From assembly GCA_947449495.1 (NCBI GenBank), contig CANFSB010000002.1, forward strand, positions 1-64,000: 64,000 nucleotides of DNA. Direction: 5' to 3'. The stretch is from Pseudomonadota bacterium. Lineage in GTDB: Bacteria > Pseudomonadota > Gammaproteobacteria > Steroidobacterales > Steroidobacteraceae. Within the stretch, counting starts at the first letter, position 1. Each line of letters opens with the position of its first letter. Below the pieces are notes generated by a model. It searched no databases and was not told the DNA's origin. It saw only the letters and a list, made by a program, of their open reading frames with translations. The translations under genes and the position numbers were made by a program. Shown here in pieces: positions 17,289-27,144 of this stretch.

Positions 17289-17744
17289 ATGGCCGCAATT
17301 CTTGATCTTCATGGCGACGAGCCAGGGTTTGGCCTCGCCTTACCAGCGCTTTACAACTTGGTTTATTGCAGCCGCGCCACCCCCGGCGTGGACGAAGCCA
17401 CTGTGCAGCGCATCGTCGCCACCGCGCGCCGCTGGAACCCTGAGTATGGCGTGACAGGCATATTGGTCTTCGGTGGCGGCATCTTTTTCCAGTGGCTCGA
17501 AGGCCCGCGCGACAACGTCACAGCGCTAATGTCGCGGCTGCGCAGCGACCGCCGCCATGACAGTATTGTGCTGCTAAGTGAGGTGGAAGAAGCCCGTGAG
17601 CGCATGTTCCCCGACTGGGATATGGAACTTGTTACGACCGACGATATTCGCGATGTGCTGCAGGACGCGCTGGACAGCGCTACCGACTCGCAGAACGCGC
17701 AGGCTCTGGGCGTTCTGCTGACCGAACTCGATGCGGCACTGTGA
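17289..17744 (+). CDS. BLUF blue-light photoreceptor protein
   Basis: A 151-aa stand-alone BLUF protein that would bind FAD and sense blue light. The key residues of the hydrogen-bond switch are present: Y26 in LVYCSRA, N50 in RRWNPEYGVTG, Q68 in FFQWLEGP, and W110/M112 in FPDWDMEL. After the BLUF core only a C-terminal helical cap follows, with no EAL, cyclase or other output domain, so it must act through protein partners. It sits alone between the tRNA-Ala terminator and a convergent lipoprotein gene. The 189 bp upstream hold no other gene that I can see. The partner and response are unknown. Confidence 0.9.
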   Translation: MAAILDLHGDEPGFGLALPALYNLVYCSRATPGVDEATVQRIVATARRWNPEYGVTGILVFGGGIFFQWLEGPRDNVTALMSRLRSDRRHDSIVLLSEVEEARERMFPDWDMELVTTDDIRDVLQDALDSATDSQNAQALGVLLTELDAAL

Positions 17745-17820
17745 GCCAAGTTTAAGTCACCTCGCTGCGCGTTCCATCACGCAGGTGTAAAGGGCTCGGC
17801 GCCGGTGCGTTTCCTGAGTG

Positions 17821-20118
17821 TTAGTTGAGCGTGACGCGATACACCGAGCTGCCCATGTTGAAGATCATGGCACCGCCGGTGACAAACATTGAGCCCGGTG
17901 TTGATTCGATGCGCAGTACGGTGCTGCCGCCCACGCTGTTCCAGCTATAGATTTTGCCCAGCTCTCCATAGATGACCTGACCACTGCCCGTGGCATACAG
18001 CTGTGCGCTGGTCAGTGCAGACAGCGTAGCGGTGGCAATGGCTGTGGAGGCTTTGACTGCTTTAGTGGTGACAATCTGCGGTATGGAATTGGTGGTCACA
18101 GCAGTTTCGGTCCAGGCCAGCACAGTGTCCCGTAGCTGAAAGTTAGGGGTTGCGACGCTAGAGGCCGTTGCAGGGTTGCCACCTGCAAGGCCTAGCGTCA
18201 GCAAGGTGATGCTGCCGGTGGAGCTTCCACCGATGGGAGACTGCTCCCAAGCCACGCGTTCACCATCAGTCTTGGGATAGATGTTGCGCTTATTGTCGTT
18301 GGTGATGCGCGTAAAGCCGTTGGTGTCCGACTGCCACTTGAAGATGTCGAAGGCAGAGGTGGTGCCGCTGCCCGCCGTGGTGGTCCAGAAATAAAAGTGC
18401 ACCACGCCCGACAGCACGGCGAAGTCGTAGCTGTTGTTGCCCACGCCTTGAGCGCCGACGGCGGTGGTGGGCGTAATCACCCTGTAGCTGCGAGTGTTCA
18501 CGTCATACAGCGTGTAGCTGCCACCGCCGGGGGCGAGGTAATTGCACCACAGCACATAGTTGCCATGACTTACTGGATGCATGTCATAGCGGTTTGTCGA
18601 GGCCGAGTTGGGCGAAGACAGATTGGTGATGCTGCCGTTGGTCTCCCACTGGTAGATACAGGTCATGGCGCAATCGCTGCCCTTGCCCTGCACATAGGCG
18701 CGGCCACCCGAGAGCTGCCAGTCGGTGGCACTGACGATACTGGCAGAGTTGGCCAGCGCTACTTCGGTACCCGACAGCAGGTCTCGCAGGCGGGTGCCCT
18801 CACTGGTGCTGTACAGCACTTGGGTGCCGTCTGCTGCAATTAGGGTGGCGCCGCTGGGCAGCGCAAAGCGTGGTGAATAGGCCAGCGCTGCCGTAGAAGT
18901 TACGTAGATGGTGCGCTGCAAGGTGCTGGCCAGACCGCCACTATCGGTGGCAACTACCGTGAGCGTATAGCTGCCCGGCGCCACACCGACCAGATCAAAG
19001 AAACCAACGAAGTTGCCCTGGTTGCTGTTGAGGAACTGCACATCACCCAGCCGTGCAGTAACTGTCACAGCACCCGGCTTGTCGCTAGTGGCTGTGCCGG
19101 CTAAACCAATAGAGCCATAGGCGAACACGCCATCGGCTGGACCCAACAGGGTGATAACCGGTGCATTGGACACAGGCACGGCTACGTTTAGTTGACGTGC
19201 ACTGCCAGAGCCATCATTGGCCACTAGTACCATCGTGTGCGCGCCGGAGCCAATGGCTGCAGCATCTACGGTAAACCGGAACACATCGTTGCCGCCGGTG
19301 CAGAAGCGTGAACAGGTGTTGGGGCTGGTGAGCACCGTTGCAGTGCCGCCATCGAGCGTTGCGCTGACGCGCGTGATACCGAAGGTGGAGCTGGCGCGTA
19401 CATCCACATTGATAGTGCCTGTCGTCCCACTGACTGCAGCAGTCAAGGCAATATTGGAGTTGGATACGGTGACTGTGCGGCGGACTTCCTGAAACGCATT
19501 GGTGCCGGTCTGGATGCGGGCCACCACCAGATGCTGTGCATTGGAGACAGCACTGGTATTCCAAGTAATGGTATTGCCCGTTGCACTGGAGCCATTACCC
19601 AGCAACACCAGATCCACATACCAGGTGACGCTGCCGCTGACGGTCCCCGACAGCGACAGCTGCACGCTGCCTTCCAGTGGTTCAACTTTGTCTACGATAA
19701 CGGCCGGCGGGGTGGCTGCAGTGACTACCTGCGTTGCGGTGGCCGGACTGCTGTTTAATGCACCATCGTTGACCACCAGCGATAGCGTATAGGTGCCGGC
19801 GACATCGGGTGTGAGACTGGGCCGCGAAGTGGTGGCGGCCGATAGGATCGCTGTGCTGCCGGCAGGCGCGGCTACGGTCCATGCGTAGGTGAGGGTGCTG
19901 CCCTCGGCGTCCGAACTGCTGCTGCCATCAAAGCTGACGACGGTTCCCGCTGGAACGCTATTGGTAGCCGCGATTCGCGCGACGGGTGCCGTGTTAGTGG
20001 GAGTGGGCGGAGAGGGCAAGGTGCCACCGCCTGACCCGCTACCGCCTCCGCAGGCGCTTAGCAGAGCGCCGACTGTGAGCAGCAGGGGTACTAAATGGGC
20101 GCGGATGGAGAGGGGCAT
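17821..20118 (-). CDS. Large surface lipoprotein with PKD/Ig-like domains
   Basis: A 765-aa lipoprotein with lipobox LLSAC followed by a Gly/Ser and Pro/Thr linker. A PKD/REJ-type domain lies at about 42-133 (VSFDGSSSSDAEG, YAWTV, GTYTLSLVVNDG). Further Ig-like beta domains follow to about residue 410. The C-terminal 350 residues look like a degenerate beta-propeller (VLYSTSEGTRLRDL, VLWCNY, RVAWEQSP, YGELGKIYSW). Such proteins are usually outer-membrane anchored and bind carbohydrates or other surface ligands. No catalytic motif is visible. It is divergent from glycogen phosphorylase, with about 190 bp between the starts. Confidence 0.72.
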   Translation of the reverse strand: MPLSIRAHLVPLLLTVGALLSACGGGSGSGGGTLPSPPTPTNTAPVARIAATNSVPAGTVVSFDGSSSSDAEGSTLTYAWTVAAPAGSTAILSAATTSRPSLTPDVAGTYTLSLVVNDGALNSSPATATQVVTAATPPAVIVDKVEPLEGSVQLSLSGTVSGSVTWYVDLVLLGNGSSATGNTITWNTSAVSNAQHLVVARIQTGTNAFQEVRRTVTVSNSNIALTAAVSGTTGTINVDVRASSTFGITRVSATLDGGTATVLTSPNTCSRFCTGGNDVFRFTVDAAAIGSGAHTMVLVANDGSGSARQLNVAVPVSNAPVITLLGPADGVFAYGSIGLAGTATSDKPGAVTVTARLGDVQFLNSNQGNFVGFFDLVGVAPGSYTLTVVATDSGGLASTLQRTIYVTSTAALAYSPRFALPSGATLIAADGTQVLYSTSEGTRLRDLLSGTEVALANSASIVSATDWQLSGGRAYVQGKGSDCAMTCIYQWETNGSITNLSSPNSASTNRYDMHPVSHGNYVLWCNYLAPGGGSYTLYDVNTRSYRVITPTTAVGAQGVGNNSYDFAVLSGVVHFYFWTTTAGSGTTSAFDIFKWQSDTNGFTRITNDNKRNIYPKTDGERVAWEQSPIGGSSTGSITLLTLGLAGGNPATASSVATPNFQLRDTVLAWTETAVTTNSIPQIVTTKAVKASTAIATATLSALTSAQLYATGSGQVIYGELGKIYSWNSVGGSTVLRIESTPGSMFVTGGAMIFNMGSSVYRVTLN

Positions 20119-20162
20119 GGGTGTCTTCCGCTGTAGTAAGAAACACAGTATCTACTTCTGCA

Positions 20163-20179
20163 GGCTCAATGATTGAGCC
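20163..20179. promoter_or_regulatory. Perfect 17-bp palindrome, possible operator
   Basis: GGCTCAAT-G-ATTGAGCC lies between the divergent starts of the lipoprotein gene and glycogen phosphorylase. Just downstream, CTGGTGC is repeated in direct orientation. Symmetry and location suit a regulator binding site; no regulator is identified. Confidence 0.4.
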
Positions 20180-20307
20180 ACCATAACGCACCGGTGCCAA
20201 CTGGTGCCCCGAACTGGTGCGGTGCGGGCGCTGATGGGCGCTAGTCGGCGGTTGCCGTGTGGTTCAATTCTTGCTGGATAAAGCCAGCTACAGGTTTAGA
20301 GGTCAGC

Positions 20308-22818
20308 ATGACGAGCAGCGCAGACGCAACGCATGAAATTCGCACTGGTTTGGACAAGGAGGCGCTCAAGCAGGCGTTTTTAGATGCGCTGTTCTATGTC
20401 CAAGGCAAATTCCCTGCGCTGGCCAGTCGGACCGATTACCACCTGGCTTTAGCCCATATGGTGCGCGACCGCTTGCTACAACGTTGGGTCAGCACAGCTG
20501 CCGCCTACACCGAGCAGGGTGCTCGTACGGTGGCCTATCTTTCAGCAGAGTTTTTGATGGGACCCCATTTAGGTAACAACCTCATCAACCTCGGCATCAT
20601 GGAGGAGCTGCGCAGCGCGCTGGATGAACTGGGCCTGTCACTGGACGAGTTACTGGCTGCTGAAGAAGAGCCTGGCTTGGGTAACGGTGGCCTAGGCCGC
20701 TTGGCGGCCTGCTTTATTGATTCTATGGCTACCCTGGAGCTGCCGGCCTTGGGCTATGGCATTCGCTATGAGCACGGCATCTTTCATCAGCAGATTCAGG
20801 ACGGTTGGCAGATCGAAAAAACTGATCGATGGCTGCGCAATGGCAACCCCTGGGAACTGCAGCGACCTGAATGGGCCGCCACGGTCAACTTGGGCGGTCA
20901 CACCGAGCGCTATCTGGGTGATGACGGGTGCGAACGCGTGCGGTGGGTGCCGGATCGAATCGTCAATGCCATACCCTACGACACGCCGATTCTCGGCTAT
21001 CGCACCAATACCTGTAATACCTTGCGACTGTGGCGCGCCGAGGCCCCCGAGGCCTTTGACCTGGACCGATTTAACCATGGCGACTATTTCGGTGCCGTAA
21101 ATCGCAAGACGGTGTCCGAGAACATTACCAAGATCCTGTATCCCAACGATGAGACTTGGCAGGGTAAGCAGCTGCGTCTGGAGCAGCAGTTCTTCTTTGT
21201 GTCGGCTTCACTTCAAGACATGTTGCGCATTCTGCGTACCCAGCGTCTGCCGTTGACGACCTTCCACGAAAAGTTCGCCGTTCAGCTCAACGATACGCAC
21301 CCTGCCATTGCGGTGGCCGAGTTGATGCGTTTGCTGGTTGATGAGCAGGATCTGTCGTGGGAAAAAGCTTGGGAGATCACCGGTAAGACGTTTGCGTATA
21401 CCAATCACACGCTGTTGCCAGAGGCTTTGGAACGCTGGCCTTTGCCCTTGTTTGGCAGTTTGTTGCCGCGGCACCTAGAGATCATCTATCTCATTAATGC
21501 CGATTTCCTCGAATTGGTGCGTCGTCGCTTCCCCGATGACGAGGGTCTATTGGGTCGATTGTCTTTGATTGATGAAAGTGGTGAGCGCTTTGTGCGCATG
21601 GCCCACTTGGCGTGCGTGGGCAGTCACACGATAAATGGCGTGGCGGAACTGCACTCAAAGCTGCTCAAGCAGGATGTGCTGAGAGATTTCTTTGCGCTGT
21701 GGCCGGACAAGTTCACCAACATGACTAATGGTGTTACGCCGCGGCGCTTTGTGGCGCTGAGCAACCCCAAGATGACTGCGCTGATTACCGAGGCCATCGG
21801 CGATGGGTGGCTCAAGGATCTGAATCAGTTGCAGCGGCTCGAGCCGCTGGTGGGGGACGCTTCATTTCGAGAGCGCTGGCATGCCATTAAACTGCACAAC
21901 AAGCGTGTGCTGGCCGGGCGTTTGCTGCGTAGCACTGGCGTCGCTACAAATCCCGCTTCGCTGTTCGATATCCAGGTTAAACGTATCCACGAGTACAAGC
22001 GCCAGCATCTGGCTGTGCTACACATTGTCGACCTGTACCGGCGTATCTGTTCGGATCCTACTTTGCAGGTGGCGCCGCGCACCTTTGTGTTCGGTGGTAA
22101 GGCGGCGCCGGGTTATCGCGCTGCCAAACTCATCATCAAGCTCATCAACTCGGTGGCGGCAGTGGTCAACAACGACCCGGCCGTGCGCGGCTTGATCAAG
22201 GTGGTGTTCTTACCAAACTTCAATGTCAGCAGTGGTCACGATGTGTACCCGGCTGCTGATGTTTCAGAGCAGATTTCCACTGCCGGCAAGGAGGCGTCCG
22301 GAACAGGCAATATGAAGTTCACGATGAACGGCGCGCTGACGGTAGGCACTCTCGACGGTGCGAATGTAGAGATACGCGATGCGGTTGGAGCAGAGAACTT
22401 TTTTCTGTTCGGGATGACAGTCGACGAGGTGGCTGCGCTGTGGGCTAAGGGCTATGAGCCCGCGCAGTATTTGCAGTCCAACCGCCGATTGACGGATGTC
22501 ATCGAGTTAATAGCCAGCGGACACTTCAGTGATGGCGATAAGCAATTGTTTGTGCCGCTGGTAGAGGGCTTGGTGCAACATGATCCTTACATGCTGTTTG
22601 CTGATTTTCAGTCGTATCTGGAGTGTCAGGCAGTAGTGGATAGCGCTTACCTGGATGTCGAGCGTTGGACGCGTATGTCCATACTCAACACTGCGCGCAG
22701 TGGGGGGTTCTCGTCCGACCGCTCGATCGGGCAATACGCTGCTGGAATTTGGAACCTAAAGCCCGTACACGTCAATTTGTTGACTCGCAACGCGGCGCGT
22801 ATTGGCGTGCTGCAATAA
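20308..22818 (+). CDS. glgP: Glycogen/starch phosphorylase
   Basis: An 836-aa cytoplasmic enzyme that releases glucose-1-phosphate from alpha-1,4-glucans with phosphate and PLP. Motifs include YLSAEFLMG, GNGGLGRLAACFIDSMA, the HEYKRQHL region, and the PLP lysine K670 in ASGTGNMKF followed by LDGANVE. Length matches the GH/GT35 family. The open frame begins at 20257, but the ATG at 20308 has AGAGG upstream and fits the family's N terminus. No other glycogen genes adjoin it. Only 7 bp separate its stop from the convergent pilY1 stop. A maltodextrin phosphorylase role is possible. Confidence 0.92.
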   Translation: MTSSADATHEIRTGLDKEALKQAFLDALFYVQGKFPALASRTDYHLALAHMVRDRLLQRWVSTAAAYTEQGARTVAYLSAEFLMGPHLGNNLINLGIMEELRSALDELGLSLDELLAAEEEPGLGNGGLGRLAACFIDSMATLELPALGYGIRYEHGIFHQQIQDGWQIEKTDRWLRNGNPWELQRPEWAATVNLGGHTERYLGDDGCERVRWVPDRIVNAIPYDTPILGYRTNTCNTLRLWRAEAPEAFDLDRFNHGDYFGAVNRKTVSENITKILYPNDETWQGKQLRLEQQFFFVSASLQDMLRILRTQRLPLTTFHEKFAVQLNDTHPAIAVAELMRLLVDEQDLSWEKAWEITGKTFAYTNHTLLPEALERWPLPLFGSLLPRHLEIIYLINADFLELVRRRFPDDEGLLGRLSLIDESGERFVRMAHLACVGSHTINGVAELHSKLLKQDVLRDFFALWPDKFTNMTNGVTPRRFVALSNPKMTALITEAIGDGWLKDLNQLQRLEPLVGDASFRERWHAIKLHNKRVLAGRLLRSTGVATNPASLFDIQVKRIHEYKRQHLAVLHIVDLYRRICSDPTLQVAPRTFVFGGKAAPGYRAAKLIIKLINSVAAVVNNDPAVRGLIKVVFLPNFNVSSGHDVYPAADVSEQISTAGKEASGTGNMKFTMNGALTVGTLDGANVEIRDAVGAENFFLFGMTVDEVAALWAKGYEPAQYLQSNRRLTDVIELIASGHFSDGDKQLFVPLVEGLVQHDPYMLFADFQSYLECQAVVDSAYLDVERWTRMSILNTARSGGFSSDRSIGQYAAGIWNLKPVHVNLLTRNAARIGVLQ

Positions 22819-22825
22819 CGTAAGT

Positions 22826-25800
22826 TTATAGCAGCTCTTTCCAGCTCACGCGCCGCAGTGACAAACCCATTGCGGCGTCTACCGGTAGCGCTGCAGCGGC
22901 TACGGTGGTGTCTGACTCGGTAATGATGGACACCACCTTGCCGGTGGGCAGCTTGATTACCGCCACGCCAGTGGCCAATGAGGACCCCACTGGCGTGCCA
23001 ACGTTCTTGGTGGCTTGCGAGCTGATGGCAGTGCCGTCTTTATAGGCCAGCACGTACTGCGTGCTGCTACCCCCGGTGTAGCAGTAGTCGTCAATGGGTG
23101 TGTTCGACACCCCCACCAATGAACCCACCTGCAACTTCAAGTCGACGTTGATACGTTCGCCAATCGGTAGCTTTACATACCAGCCCTTTTTGGTGGCCCA
23201 ATCGACCGGCTGTGGGTTGGGAATCTTGCTGGGGCTGGTGCTGGAGTCCAGTGTCTGCTCCACCAGATTGGCACCGGCTGCTTGCAGATCGCCCAAATCG
23301 GCGCCGGTGTCTTTGATGGCGAAGATGCCCTGTGATTTGGTGGCCGAGGTGGCAGTGGTGGCCAGGTCCGTAGCACCCAGATAGCGGCCAGTGCCGATAT
23401 ACACCACGCGGTAGCTGACTCCGGTACTGGTTGTGATGGTGGCGACTTCCGGACGTGCCGTAATCGGCAGATCACCGGCTACCGATGATGTTCGACCCAG
23501 CCGCTGCGCCACGCCGTCATCCAAGTCAAAGCGGAATAGGCTGCCGGAAAGGCTGCCGCCATACACATATTGCGCGGTGTTGTTGGTGCGGCTGGAAGCC
23601 ACATAGGCAGTGATGCGCGCGATACCGGTGCTGTTGAGGTCAGTGGTCTCTTCAGTGGCGATGATCTCGCCAGCTGTACCGGCATATTTGACGCCGGTCA
23701 GTGCATCCACCACGAACAGCCGCGCGGAATTGGTTGAGAGGGTGTTGCTGTTGTTATAGCCCGAGGCAAACGCCACGATCCATTTGCCGTCGGCATTGCG
23801 TTTGGTGATGATGGCGTTGCCCAGGGTGTAACCCAAGTCGCCGTCGCTGGCGTTGGAAAACTCCCATAGCGCTTTGGGTGCAGTGGGATCGGTGATGTCT
23901 AGCGCATACAGGCCACGGCCTCCAGCGCCCAACATGCCAACCAAAATTGTTTTCCAGCTGCTTGTAGCGCTGTCATAAACATCGCCCACGGCAATGGATC
24001 CATCGACCAGAAATCGATGCAAGTTGGCGTAATTGCTATCTGCCAGTTTGTACAGATAAGGCTTCGCCTGAGTGGGTATATAGGCCCATAGCTCTGCGCC
24101 GGTGTCGGCGTTGAGGGCGTGCAACATGCCGTCGTTAGAGCTTACATAGACGACGGCTTGGCGGTTGGCTTGATTCGTAATATAGCTGGCGTAGCCGGCA
24201 TCCACATAATTGAAGGGTGGCTTTTTGACGTAGACCGGTGCGCTGTTGACGATGTCCCCGAGCACCGACGTGCGGGCGCGATAAACCCGATTGTTCGCTG
24301 TGTTGGCTTCGATGTCCTCAAAGCCGTTTTGACCGCGAATCCAAGCGATCATATTTGCACTGGTATTGAGATTGCTCTGTGCTGAGCCAGAAAGTAGGTT
24401 GTACTGAGTCAATGCGCCGTTAGGATTGCTGCTGCTCGACCTGAAATAACCGGCACTGATCTCGCTGGAAAGATTGCCATACGTAAACGGTTTGAGCTTA
24501 TTGCTCGTGCTTGTGCTGTAGGTGTAAATGACCCGGGTGTCGCTAGTTGCTCCGACACTGCCCGATAGCTGTGTCGCTGCCGACCACACGGGCGTAGCTT
24601 CCAAGACGCCGGTTGTCAGGTCTATTTTACGGGCGGTCAGATCGCCGCTCCACGTGCCAGTGGTGAACTGTGCGACATAGGCAAAGTTATCGCCGGTTAC
24701 CGGCTCAAGGCTGCTGGTGGCAGCAGCCGCTGCCGACGAAGTAATGCGGGATATGGCTGCCAACATCCCTTGCAGGGAACCCACAATGGCATCGGGATTG
24801 GAAGCACTGAAATATTGTCCGTGTCCATTGACTGCTGCATGCCACAGATCATCAATGCGCGATGTGATTTGCCCAGCGGCGTTGGTCGGGTCGGGATTGG
24901 GCCAGCTCTTCGTGCCGGCCAGAATGGCGTTGTAGTCTGCCGAGCCGCCAGTTAGATAAGTAGGGTTGTAAGCCAGGTCGCCATTAGCACCCAGCGCTAG
25001 CGCAAACGTATTCATGTGCTGCCAAGTCGCTTTGTCTGAATTGACTTGGGGCACATTGTTTGCCGAAACGTCTAATGTTGGGCCCGTGCCGGTGGCTCCA
25101 GAGGGTCCGCCTGTTTGACCGCTTGTTCGCAGATCGGTGTTGAAGTAATAAGACGCAACGTCAGCCAAGGTGTTAGCAACCTTATTGGCATCCACGTAGG
25201 GCGCGCGGAATTTGGTCGCGTCACCGTCCTGGTCTCCCACAACAGTGGTGCCGTTCATTTTGTACGGGCCATAGGTGGTGGTTTCACCGCCGGTGGTCCA
25301 GTAGCCATCGGTCACCATCAGCGTGAAGTTCTGTTGGCAGGAGTACTGCACAGGGTCGTTGCTGCCTGTAAGTCCCGTCAGGGTGCCGGCATACATGCGA
25401 CCGGTTCTAGAGAGCGCCGCACGCAGGGGGTTGGTTCCTGCTGGCGTTACAGCATACAAAGAGTTGTACCAATTCGATCGGTTGCTGTTGGTGCTTGTGA
25501 ATGCGCGAATTCGGCGAAACTTTCCAGCGCTTTCTGTTGCACTGCTGTTGTTCACCGAGGAAAATCCCACGCGATAGTTGCCGTCTAGCGGGGCAAATGC
25601 ACGGCCTATGGTGCTTTTGAGCATCAACGAACGGGTGCGGTAATAGCTGTACCAATTGGCGAAGTTGGTTTGCTCTGCAGTGGTAGCAGGCACTTGGTTG
25701 GTGTAGCTGGCATCTGGCTCGCAGGTGGACGGCGGTGCAGTGGGTGCAGCGGTGTATTGGCTGTAATAGGTCGGAATCGAGACGGTTATATAGGTGGTGG

Positions 25801-26500
25801 CGATCGGTCCGCTGCCGCCGCCCGTTGTGGTGGACCCGGCTTTTGCGCTTCCCACGAAGCTGTAGTGATTGGCGTCAATTACCGTGATGGAAAATGGGCG
25901 ATTAGTTTGTGAGGTGGAAGCAATGGAAACACCGCCAACTGTGCTGACCAATGAGCCATTTGATGACCGCAGATTGGTAAATGTCACCACGGTGCCGGTC
26001 GCGTAGCCGTGCGCTAAATGGGTCACGGTTACCGTTTTGCTGTTTTTCACCACGCGGAATGGATTGGTACCCAGTACCTCGGGCTGAGCCTGAGTGGTGG
26101 TGGTTGGGACAGACAGGTCGGTTGTGCCCGCGGCGTGGCTGAATCCATTGATCCAAGCCTCGGTGTAGACGGCATTGGGTAGGAGCGATCCCACACTAGA
26201 TCCTGGCGGTGGCGAGTAGGTGGTTTCAGGGTTGTAAGCGAGCTTGTTGTGTCCCCAATTGCGATAGCACTTGCTATCGACATTGTCGCCTACGGCGTCT
26301 GGCATGTAATCAACCAGGGTGTTGGCAGAGTCATCCATCAACAAAAAAATATTGGGCGGCACGATCTTCGACAGACCCGCACTCAACGGTGAACTGGAAA
26401 TGTCGACCGTCGCAGCCGCGGCAAGCTGACCCAGCAGCAGTGCGGCCGGCAGTGACACAAAAGGCGCTAGCAGCCAGATTCGCCATCTGCATCCGTTCAT
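22826..26500 (-). CDS. pilY1: PilY1-like type IV pilus tip/adhesin protein
   Basis: A 1,224-aa exported protein. After the signal peptide it begins with a vWA-like stretch (PNIFLLMDDSANT), where the usual DxSxS metal site is degenerate: Asn replaces the last Ser. The C-terminal half is the conserved PilY1 propeller, with TSVLGDIVNSAPVYV, VYVSSNDGMLHALNADTG, ELWAYIPTQ, and GAGGRGLYALDITDP. PilY1 caps the minor-pilin tip complex and controls pilus extension and adhesion. The ATG at 26500 overlaps the pilX stop (ATGA); the open frame continues to 26722 but that part lies inside pilX. It is the last gene of the minor-pilin operon. Confidence 0.88.
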   Translation of the reverse strand: MNGCRWRIWLLAPFVSLPAALLLGQLAAAATVDISSSPLSAGLSKIVPPNIFLLMDDSANTLVDYMPDAVGDNVDSKCYRNWGHNKLAYNPETTYSPPPGSSVGSLLPNAVYTEAWINGFSHAAGTTDLSVPTTTTQAQPEVLGTNPFRVVKNSKTVTVTHLAHGYATGTVVTFTNLRSSNGSLVSTVGGVSIASTSQTNRPFSITVIDANHYSFVGSAKAGSTTTGGGSGPIATTYITVSIPTYYSQYTAAPTAPPSTCEPDASYTNQVPATTAEQTNFANWYSYYRTRSLMLKSTIGRAFAPLDGNYRVGFSSVNNSSATESAGKFRRIRAFTSTNSNRSNWYNSLYAVTPAGTNPLRAALSRTGRMYAGTLTGLTGSNDPVQYSCQQNFTLMVTDGYWTTGGETTTYGPYKMNGTTVVGDQDGDATKFRAPYVDANKVANTLADVASYYFNTDLRTSGQTGGPSGATGTGPTLDVSANNVPQVNSDKATWQHMNTFALALGANGDLAYNPTYLTGGSADYNAILAGTKSWPNPDPTNAAGQITSRIDDLWHAAVNGHGQYFSASNPDAIVGSLQGMLAAISRITSSAAAAATSSLEPVTGDNFAYVAQFTTGTWSGDLTARKIDLTTGVLEATPVWSAATQLSGSVGATSDTRVIYTYSTSTSNKLKPFTYGNLSSEISAGYFRSSSSNPNGALTQYNLLSGSAQSNLNTSANMIAWIRGQNGFEDIEANTANNRVYRARTSVLGDIVNSAPVYVKKPPFNYVDAGYASYITNQANRQAVVYVSSNDGMLHALNADTGAELWAYIPTQAKPYLYKLADSNYANLHRFLVDGSIAVGDVYDSATSSWKTILVGMLGAGGRGLYALDITDPTAPKALWEFSNASDGDLGYTLGNAIITKRNADGKWIVAFASGYNNSNTLSTNSARLFVVDALTGVKYAGTAGEIIATEETTDLNSTGIARITAYVASSRTNNTAQYVYGGSLSGSLFRFDLDDGVAQRLGRTSSVAGDLPITARPEVATITTSTGVSYRVVYIGTGRYLGATDLATTATSATKSQGIFAIKDTGADLGDLQAAGANLVEQTLDSSTSPSKIPNPQPVDWATKKGWYVKLPIGERINVDLKLQVGSLVGVSNTPIDDYCYTGGSSTQYVLAYKDGTAISSQATKNVGTPVGSSLATGVAVIKLPTGKVVSIITESDTTVAAAALPVDAAMGLSLRRVSWKELL

Positions 26501-27144
26501 AAAATCACCAGGGTTTGGATGTAGCGCACACTGCTGCGTGGCCCGAGAACCCGAGCGGTGATGCGGTAGTAGTACTGGGTGCCACCCGACAGTGGTGTTT
26601 GCCCGTACGATGCTGAAGCACGGGTGCTGCCACTGAGCGTTTCGGTATTGGCATGTGCGCAGGTCATGGGCGTAAAGCCGTCGTCGGCCAGCGGCGCGGC
26701 CGGGTCCCCTGGTGCATTGCACAAACGATTGATGACATAGGCCACGCTGTAGCCTGTGGCAATGCCGTCAGGTGTGACTGCCAATGCAACCACTGTGCAA
26801 TTGGCGCTTTTGCTGCTGCCAGGCCATGCCACGTTGTCACTGCTACTGGCGGGTGTTGTGTTACCTGTCAGATCGCAGTTATCTGCAGACGTGGCGTAAT
26901 AGCCCTTCGCAGTATCGTCCTCGAACAAGGCGCCACCTGTACTGTTGGCGCTGATCCAGTCTTCGGCCAATTTCAGCGCGCCATCGGCTTGTCCTAGTGC
27001 GGTCTTTTGAAATCCGAGATTGCCGATCACTTGCGTTGCAGTGTCTGTCGAGCGCAGCAAAGCCACTGAGGCAAACGCCATCAGCAGCAGTGCCAGCAGG
27101 ACGATGACCATTGCCATGCCGCCTTGATGGTGATCGCGTTTCAC
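26497..27144 (-). CDS. pilX: PilX-like minor pilin assembly protein
   Basis: A 215-aa type IV pilus minor protein with a short basic leader (MKRDHHQGG, cleavage expected after the Gly) and one hydrophobic helix beginning MAMVIVLLALLLMAFASVALLRS. A GspK/PilX-type helix follows (TATQVIGNLGFQKTALGQADGALKLAEDW) and the C terminus ends YIQTLVIL. The start is GTG, overlapping the pilW stop by 4 bases (GTGA), and its stop overlaps the pilY1 ATG. It probably bridges PilV/W/FimT and PilY1 in the tip priming complex. Confidence 0.85.
   Translation of the reverse strand: MKRDHHQGGMAMVIVLLALLLMAFASVALLRSTDTATQVIGNLGFQKTALGQADGALKLAEDWISANSTGGALFEDDTAKGYYATSADNCDLTGNTTPASSSDNVAWPGSSKSANCTVVALAVTPDGIATGYSVAYVINRLCNAPGDPAAPLADDGFTPMTCAHANTETLSGSTRASASYGQTPLSGGTQYYYRITARVLGPRSSVRYIQTLVIL

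Noticed and set aside
26501..26722. Upstream extension of pilY1
   Set aside because: The extension overlaps pilX out of frame and hides the signal peptide; the ATGA junction at 26497-26500 gives the natural start.
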